35,737 nt of DNA from a bacterium. GTDB lineage: Bacteria > Patescibacteriota > Andersenbacteria > UBA10190. The stretch lies in contig JAUYKA010000028.1 of assembly GCA_030698495.1 (NCBI GenBank), forward strand, positions 1 to 35,737, written 5' to 3'. The translations under genes were made by a program, and so were the position numbers. Of this stretch, positions 31,001-35,737 are shown piece after piece. Under the pieces are notes generated by a model. The model was not told the origin of the DNA. It saw nothing but the letters and a program-made list of their open reading frames with translations, and ran no database searches. How positions within the stretch are numbered: position 1 is the stretch's first letter; every line of letters begins with the position of its first letter.

Positions 31001-32020
31001 GCGGTTATTCCGATTAATAACTCGACGGTACAAATCATTTAAATCCGAAGCAGCGAAACGTCCACCGTCCAGCTGAACCATCGGCCGCAAATCCGGCGGA
31101 ATCACCGGCAGTACTGTTAGAAACATCCATTCCGGCCTGATCTGCGCTTTTATCATCGACTGAATCAGCGATAATCTTCTAATAATTCGCTTGCGCTCTC
31201 CCGCCGCCGCGTCCTGCATTCTCTCGGTTAACGCTTTTTTCATTTTCTCCAAATCCATTTTCTCAAAAATCGCCCGGATGGCTTCCGAACCTATACCCGC
31301 CTTAAAAACATGACCGTATTTCAACGACAGATCCCGATACTCGACTTCCGAAATAACCCCGTATAATTCCAATTTCTCCAAAGAAGATCTTGCCCGGTCC
31401 ACCGCTTCATCCAACTTCTTCAACTGCTCTTTTTCCTCCGTCGACAATTTCTCCTTGCGATTCCCCCTATCCTTGGCGTCTTTTGCTACCTGGGAACGCA
31501 GTTGTTTGTACCCCTGCTTCACCGCCGCCCGTTTAGCCTCCGCTTCCCGATCCAGCCGCTCAATCGATTCCTGTTTAGCCGCTTCATCAACCTCGGTAAT
31601 AATGTATGACGCAAAATAAATAACTTTCTCCAATTGAGAGATATTGATATCCAAAAGCAGGCCCATCTTCGAAGGCACACCGCGCAAAAACCAAATGTGA
31701 GACACCGGTGCCGCCAGTTTGATATGACCCATGCGCTCGCGACGAACAATAGAACGCGTTACTTCCACCCCGCATTTATCACAAATAATACCCTTATAGC
31801 GAATACGACGATATTTGCCGCAGGAACATTCCCAGTCTTTCACCGGTCCAAAGATTCTCTCGTCAAACAAACCTTCCTTTTCCGGTTTCTGCGTGCGGTA
31901 GTTGATCGTTTCTGGCTTAGTTACCTCCCCATGCGACCACTCTAAAATCCGCTCCGGCGATGCCAAACGCAGTCTTACCGATTCAAATGGCGCCTTTGGT
32001 TGCATATTGTTACCCATCAT
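28100..32020 (-). CDS. rpoC: DNA-directed RNA polymerase, beta' subunit
   Basis: The beta' subunit contributes the catalytic magnesium site. NADFDGDQMA near residue 523 holds the three aspartates. The N-terminal zinc ribbon CSCGKYRRIRYKGIICDKCG and the second zinc site CKAKKGICQTCYG are complete. The bridge-helix and trigger-loop region includes SGARGSWGQTLQMMGMKG and GEPGTQLTMRTFHSGG. At 1306 residues it is compact and appears intact. It starts ten bases after rpoB and has two adjacent ATG codons at 32020 and 32017, without a clear ribosome binding site. It is co-transcribed with rpoB. Confidence 0.98.
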   Translation of the reverse strand: MMGNNMQPKAPFESVRLRLASPERILEWSHGEVTKPETINYRTQKPEKEGLFDERIFGPVKDWECSCGKYRRIRYKGIICDKCGVEVTRSIVRRERMGHIKLAAPVSHIWFLRGVPSKMGLLLDINISQLEKVIYFASYIITEVDEAAKQESIERLDREAEAKRAAVKQGYKQLRSQVAKDAKDRGNRKEKLSTEEKEQLKKLDEAVDRARSSLEKLELYGVISEVEYRDLSLKYGHVFKAGIGSEAIRAIFEKMDLEKMKKALTERMQDAAAGERKRIIRRLSLIQSMIKAQIRPEWMFLTVLPVIPPDLRPMVQLDGGRFAASDLNDLYRRVINRNNRLRRLLELGAPEVITRNEKRMLQEAIDALVDNSARRGSTTMSTTGQRRQLKSLADMLKGKQGRFRQNLLGKRVDYSGRSVIVIGPDLELYQCGLPKTMALELFKPFVIHELIERELAHNIRSAGRLIEQGIPEVWDSLEEVTKTHKVLLNRAPTLHRLGIQAFQPVLIEGKAIQIHPMVTVPFNADFDGDQMAVHVPLSAQARFEADKIMLASHNLLKPADGRPSTSATQDVVLGIYYMTMAKEGAKGSGRAFASTEEAVMAFELGQVAINAPIKAPDPQAGNSRKTPELLETTIGRLLFYEIMPEGYEFVNRALDKGQLKKIIARALSNHGSEATAVFIDRMKNLGFRFATHSGLSWGMLDLRVPENKEEILKRAETEVTAIREQYEDGLLTEEERYRMTVAVWDRARETMSKATQAALDPESSVFAMVSSGARGSWGQTLQMMGMKGTVAGPTGRVVELPIKSSFKEGFNALEYFLSTHGTRKGMADTALRTASAGYLTRRLVNVAQDVVVREEDCQDIEGGILNKADSEELGSTLGQRSLGRILSEGVKHPRTGKTVLPRGTLVDEDIAAEIDKLGVEEVLIRSVVTCKAKKGICQTCYGWDLGHNRLVEIGEAVGVVAAQAIGEPGTQLTMRTFHSGGAGGEDITQGLPRVEELFEARQPKGKAVMSEIDGDVKIYEEGKENVITVTSKGSRMQEFLIAGAETARGIKSGSRVKKGEALFVNIEAEKITAPFSGTVTIKDGSLLLRGRDKDVREYRVPLTTSLEVANGDSVTAGRQLTEGHMNVQDLFASAGVRAVQRYILREVQQVYGIQGETINDKHLEIIVRQMLSRVRVKDAGDTDLPTGRVIELQVFLRANRVAEKENKKPAVGERLLLGITKVALTTNSFLAAASFMETARTLIDAAVTGREDALHGLKENVIIGRLIPVGTGYRGDSRLTREIKAVIANEKEMHPNFEQEQRGPTK

Positions 32021-32030
32021 AGATTAGAGA

Positions 32031-35000
32031 TTATGAACGAATTCTAACTTTCTTCCGACTACGCGTACGCTCTTCTTCCTTCGCTCCCACATGTTCGGTT
32101 TGAATACTGTCTATCGGTTTCTCCTGACCCACCAACTCAACATCCAGCGCCAACCCTTTCAACTCCTGTACCAGCACATCAAACGCCGCCGGTGAATGAG
32201 GTGTGCGAATCGGCTCGCCTTTCACAATCGCTTCGTAAGTTTTACTGCGTCCCACCACATCGTCTGACTTGATCGTCAGCATCTCCTGTAGAGTATATGA
32301 TGCGCCGTAAGCTTCCAGTGCCCATACTTCCATCTCGCCGAAACGCTGGCCACCAAACTGCGCCTTACCACCCAAAGGCTGTTGTGTCACCAGTGAGTAG
32401 GGGCCGGTTGAACGCATATGGATTTTATCCTCCACTAAATGATGCAGCTTCATAATATACATCACGCCAACCGTCACTTTGTGGTCAAACTTTTCTCCCG
32501 ACCGTCCATCATACAAATCAACCTTGCCCTCTTCTGGTAACCCGGCACGCTCCAGCTGGCGTCGCACCTCATCTTCTGATACGCCGGCAAACGGTGCCGT
32601 GGCCACATAATAACTCAAGCGCTCCGCCGCAATACCCAAGTGAGTTTCCAAAATCTGTCCGATATTCATACGACTGGCCACACCCAGCGGATTTAGCACA
32701 ATATCTATTGGCGTACCGTCAGCCAAAAATGGCATGTCCTCTTCCGCCATAATTTTGGAAATTACTCCTTTGTTACCGTGCCGTCCGGCAAACTTGTCGC
32801 CAATCTGCAGCTTTCTGGTCTGCGCCACCGAAACCTGTACCTGCTCTATTACTCCGCTCGGCAGCTTATCGCCTGCTTCGCGCGAAAAAGTTTTAATATC
32901 CACAACCTTGCCCATCTCGCCATGCCGCAGATACAACGACGTATCCTTCACGTCCTTGGCCTTTTCTCCAAAAATAGCCCGCAACAACCTTTCTTCCGCC
33001 GTTAAGTCCGTCTCCCCTTTGTTGGTCACTTTACCTACTAAAATATCGCCGGACCGAACTTCAGCGCCAACACGCACAACGCCTTCCTCGTCCAAATTAC
33101 GCAGTTTTTCTTCACTCACATTAGGGATATCCCGTGTTACCACTTCCGGACCCAGCTTCGTGTCGCGCACATCAATAATAAAATCTTCAATATGGATGGA
33201 GCTGTAGCGATCATCTCTCACCACCCGCTCCGAAACCACAATCGCGTCCTCAAAATTACTACCATACCAGGGAATAAAGGCCACCAGTAAATTCTGCCCC
33301 AAAGCGATCTCCCCTTGATCCGTAGAAGAACCGTCGGCAATAATCTGACCACGCCTTACCGTTTGTCCCTTTTTCACCAGCGGACGCTGCACCAAAGAGG
33401 TAGACTGATTACTGCGCAAAAAATTCTGCAGACGATAAATATGTTTTTCTTTTTTCTCGCCACCAACAACAGTAATGTGCTGTCCATCCATTTCCACAAC
33501 CACACCGTCTTCCTGCGCCACTACCACTTGCCCCGAATCAATCGCTGCTCGCGTTTCCATACCTGTGCCCACACGCGGCGCTTGCGGCTTTATCGCCGGC
33601 ACCGCTTGTCTCTGCATATTGGATCCCATCAACGCCCTCTGCGCGTCATCATGCTCAATAAACGGAATTAAACTGGCCGCCATTGACAGCATCTGGCTGG
33701 TAGACACGTCCATGTAATTCACTCTCTCCGGATCAACTTCCGCAAATTGCCCCCGCTCCCGCGCCTCCACTCTGGCGTTGGCAAAAGAATCATCGTCATT
33801 TAACGGCTCACCGGCATGAGCGATAATCATTTTGTCTTCCTTATAAGCGTTCAGGTATTCCACCTTGTCCGTAACCTTACCGTTTTCCACCTTGTAATAA
33901 GGAGTTTCCAGAAAACCATATTCATTCAAACGCGCGTACATAGCCATATGCCCTACCAAACCGATGTTCGGTCCCTCCGGAGTTTGAATCGGACAAATAC
34001 GCCCGTAATGACTGCGGTGCACGTCACGCACCTCAAACCCAGCCCGATGCCGGTCTAGTCCACCAGGACCCATTGCCGAAAGACGTCGCTTGTGCTCCAC
34101 TTCCGACAAAATATTTGTCTGATCCATAAATTGCGACAACTGCGAACTGGTAAAGAATTCCTTAACCGCGGCAATAATCGGCCGGGCGTTAATCAACTGC
34201 GACGGTGTCACTTGCGCCAAATCCATTGTGCTCATCCGATCCTTGGCAATACGCTCCATGCGCATCAACCCCACCCTAAACTTGTTTTGGATCAATTCGC
34301 CGACCGCCCGCACGCGCCGATTGCCCAGATGATCAATGTCATCCGATGGCTCCTGGGAAATATTTAAGCGGATTATTTCACGAATAACGGCTACCAGATC
34401 TTCTACGCGCAACACGCGATGCTCCGCGTCTTGCGGCACCTCCAGCTCTAAACGCTGATTCATCCGATAGCGGCCCACCCGACCGAAATCATAACGGTCA
34501 AACCGGAAAAACATGTCGTGAATCATTTGGCGCGCGTTATCTACTGTCGCCATGTCTCCGGGACGCAGGCGCTTGTACACTTCCTTTAATCCCTCGTCTT
34601 TTGTCTTCGCCGTATCTTTCTTCAACGTCGCATCTATATAAGAAAGTTCCTTATCAACATCAATACCGGCCAAAAGTTTCTTTATTTCCTCGTCCGTCGC
34701 CACCCCGAAAGCGCGCAACAGGGCGGTAATCGCTACTTTTCTTTTGCGGTCTATCTTAACGTAAATCGCGCCGTCCGCCGCCGTCTCCAACTCCAGCCAG
34801 GCACCGCGGTTAGGAATCACCTTGGCCCCGTACCAATTGCGCCCCTTGGTAAAATTAGACGTAAAAAATACGCCCGGCGAACGTATCAGCTGGGCCACAA
34901 CCACTCTCTCCACTCCGTTTACCACAAAAGTTCCGCGTGGTGTCATAATCGGAAACTCGCCCAAATATACTTCCTGTTCTTTCACTTCACCCGTTTTCTT

Positions 35001-35306
35001 ATTCACCAAACGTACCGCGGAACGCAACGGCGCTTCGTAAGTAGCGTTGCGCTCCTTAGCTGTTTCTTCTGTATGCTTGGGCGCATCTAAATAATGATCA
35101 AGAAAATGCAGTTCCAAATTACCGCCGTAATCTTCAATCGGAGAAATCTCGTTAAACAGCTCGCTTAATCCGCTATCAAAAAACCAGCGGTAAGAGTCAA
35201 TTTGCATTTGCAGCAAATCCGGTGAATCAATTGTTCTAGTTTTGGCATCTGAAAAGTCTTGACGGTCGCGTAGGTTAAATAAGTCGGGAGAGGTGGTTTT
35301 TGGCAT
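32031..35306 (-). CDS. rpoB: DNA-directed RNA polymerase, beta subunit
   Basis: The beta subunit forms one half of the polymerase cleft. The rifampicin region reads [30 protein letters not shown], the classical cluster, and [30 protein letters not shown] and [14 protein letters not shown] follow in order. ATG at 35306 gives 1091 residues; a TTG at 35315 would add three. The N-terminus begins [17 protein letters not shown], a common start for CPR beta subunits. rplJ and rplL are not upstream in this window. A promoter at 35559-35588 and a leader of about 245 bases precede the gene. Confidence 0.98.
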   Translation of the reverse strand: MPKTTSPDLFNLRDRQDFSDAKTRTIDSPDLLQMQIDSYRWFFDSGLSELFNEISPIEDYGGNLELHFLDHYLDAPKHTEETAKERNATYEAPLRSAVRLVNKKTGEVKEQEVYLGEFPIMTPRGTFVVNGVERVVVAQLIRSPGVFFTSNFTKGRNWYGAKVIPNRGAWLELETAADGAIYVKIDRKRKVAITALLRAFGVATDEEIKKLLAGIDVDKELSYIDATLKKDTAKTKDEGLKEVYKRLRPGDMATVDNARQMIHDMFFRFDRYDFGRVGRYRMNQRLELEVPQDAEHRVLRVEDLVAVIREIIRLNISQEPSDDIDHLGNRRVRAVGELIQNKFRVGLMRMERIAKDRMSTMDLAQVTPSQLINARPIIAAVKEFFTSSQLSQFMDQTNILSEVEHKRRLSAMGPGGLDRHRAGFEVRDVHRSHYGRICPIQTPEGPNIGLVGHMAMYARLNEYGFLETPYYKVENGKVTDKVEYLNAYKEDKMIIAHAGEPLNDDDSFANARVEARERGQFAEVDPERVNYMDVSTSQMLSMAASLIPFIEHDDAQRALMGSNMQRQAVPAIKPQAPRVGTGMETRAAIDSGQVVVAQEDGVVVEMDGQHITVVGGEKKEKHIYRLQNFLRSNQSTSLVQRPLVKKGQTVRRGQIIADGSSTDQGEIALGQNLLVAFIPWYGSNFEDAIVVSERVVRDDRYSSIHIEDFIIDVRDTKLGPEVVTRDIPNVSEEKLRNLDEEGVVRVGAEVRSGDILVGKVTNKGETDLTAEERLLRAIFGEKAKDVKDTSLYLRHGEMGKVVDIKTFSREAGDKLPSGVIEQVQVSVAQTRKLQIGDKFAGRHGNKGVISKIMAEEDMPFLADGTPIDIVLNPLGVASRMNIGQILETHLGIAAERLSYYVATAPFAGVSEDEVRRQLERAGLPEEGKVDLYDGRSGEKFDHKVTVGVMYIMKLHHLVEDKIHMRSTGPYSLVTQQPLGGKAQFGGQRFGEMEVWALEAYGASYTLQEMLTIKSDDVVGRSKTYEAIVKGEPIRTPHSPAAFDVLVQELKGLALDVELVGQEKPIDSIQTEHVGAKEEERTRSRKKVRIRS

Positions 35307-35552
35307 ATAAAACAAAAATCCCTATTTAATGTAATTAAAACACATAACGTCTTCGATAGGGTATATACGCGTCATCCTCATCTTCCACGCAAGCTGTTAA
35401 TCTTGCCTGTGGAAAACTAGGCATCAATCCAAGACTATAGTTCAGGCTAGGAATAATCCTGTCAACAGAGCCATAAGAGTTTACTCTGCGCCTTGACCAC
35501 ACCTTGATATTTATTTGCTTGATGCACACAAATCAATCTCGTCTTAGACGAT
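35307..35552 (-). other. rpoBC leader region
   Basis: About 245 bases lie between the predicted transcription start near 35552 and the rpoB ATG. They hold a GTG-started 64-codon frame without homology, several short inverted repeats and, near the end, an AT-rich stretch (TTAAATAGGGA). No binding site for a ribosomal protein or other known leader is recognised. Confidence 0.4.
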
Positions 35553-35558
35553 TTATTG

Positions 35559-35588
35559 AGTATAAGAGCATAGAGCCAGCCATGTCAA
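35559..35588 (-). promoter_or_regulatory. Sigma70-type promoter of rpoBC
   Basis: On the minus strand TTGACA (35583-35588), an 18-base spacer and TATACT (35559-35564) form a near-consensus promoter directed toward rpoB. It is the best promoter in the window. Confidence 0.7.
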
Positions 35589-35589
35589 G

Positions 35590-35737
35590 AGTTTTTGGCT
35601 CCTCTCAAAGTATGGTGGTGCAAAACTGGGAATGATGGCTTAACAAAGAGACAGAATGACATTTATTCGTTTCTATCCACTTTCGCGGTAGGTAATAGCC
35701 GCATGCATTCCCAGATAGTTGGTCTTTGGGCACTTTT
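35590..35737. other. Right-end stretch without a recognised gene
   Basis: No frame on either strand gives a recognisable product. A minus frame from the window edge (KSAQRPTIWECMRLL...) is open for about 24 codons and could be the end of an upstream gene, but it is too short to judge. Confidence 0.3.

Noticed and set aside
35335-35529. 64-codon minus-strand frame in the rpoBC leader
   Set aside because: It begins with GTG, has no homology I recognise and no ribosome binding site; kept only as part of the leader description.

Overview
The window looks like a chromosomal segment of a Patescibacteria (CPR, Parcubacteria-like) bacterium. The right part carries compact housekeeping genes: ychF; rpsF-ssb-rpsR without rplI beside it; an RNHCP-domain protein; recA; a RodZ-like protein; ftsK; rpoC and rpoB. 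The missing rplI neighbour, many tiny genes and short gaps fit CPR genomes. The assignment is inference from gene order and protein style, not from a 16S gene.

Layout. (1) Positions 1-1343 are a remodelled junction: the C-terminal end of an integrase-type transposase, two diverged direct copies of a promoter-plus-short-ORF unit, and between them a STAS-like DUF4325 gene and a GHKL ATPase gene cut off at its 5' side. (2) 1344-12484 is a long, tightly packed minus-strand defence cluster, read from right to left: winged-helix protein, hsdM, hsdS, a Trypco2-like protein, hsdR, a Cas4/RecB-like nuclease, a membrane protein, two proteins I do not recognise (one a double zinc ribbon), and a DinD-like protein. 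(3) 12485-14337 holds a strongly structured, probably non-coding RNA and two plus-strand genes for membrane-anchored proteins, one a staphylococcal-type nuclease. (4) 14360-20231 looks like an integrative element: a terminase-small-subunit-like protein, an unknown zinc-finger protein, DUF5659, a RepA-type ATPase, three small proteins and a large serine recombinase whose 3' end runs into ychF. (5) 20191-35306 is core genome, with ychF, rpsF-ssb-rpsR and RNHCP on plus, and recA, rodZ-like, ftsK, rpoC, rpoB and two small genes on minus. (6) 35307-35737 holds the rpoBC leader, a good sigma70-type promoter and an unexplained end.

How it fits together. The restriction-modification genes and their satellites are spaced by a few bases or overlap, so they probably form one transcript controlled by the winged-helix protein through a palindrome just upstream of it. 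The recombinase gene overlaps the first codons of ychF, which suggests that the mobile element integrated at the 5' end of ychF. Several genes (the duplicated unit, the terminase-like gene and perhaps DUF4325) have a -10 box exactly six bases before ATG, which points to leaderless mRNAs.

The observations most worth following up are the structured RNA at 12601-12721, the duplicated leaderless unit with a conserved frame change, the unrecognised genes in the restriction operon, two REP-like insertions inside ychF and a perfect 32-bp palindrome inside ftsK.
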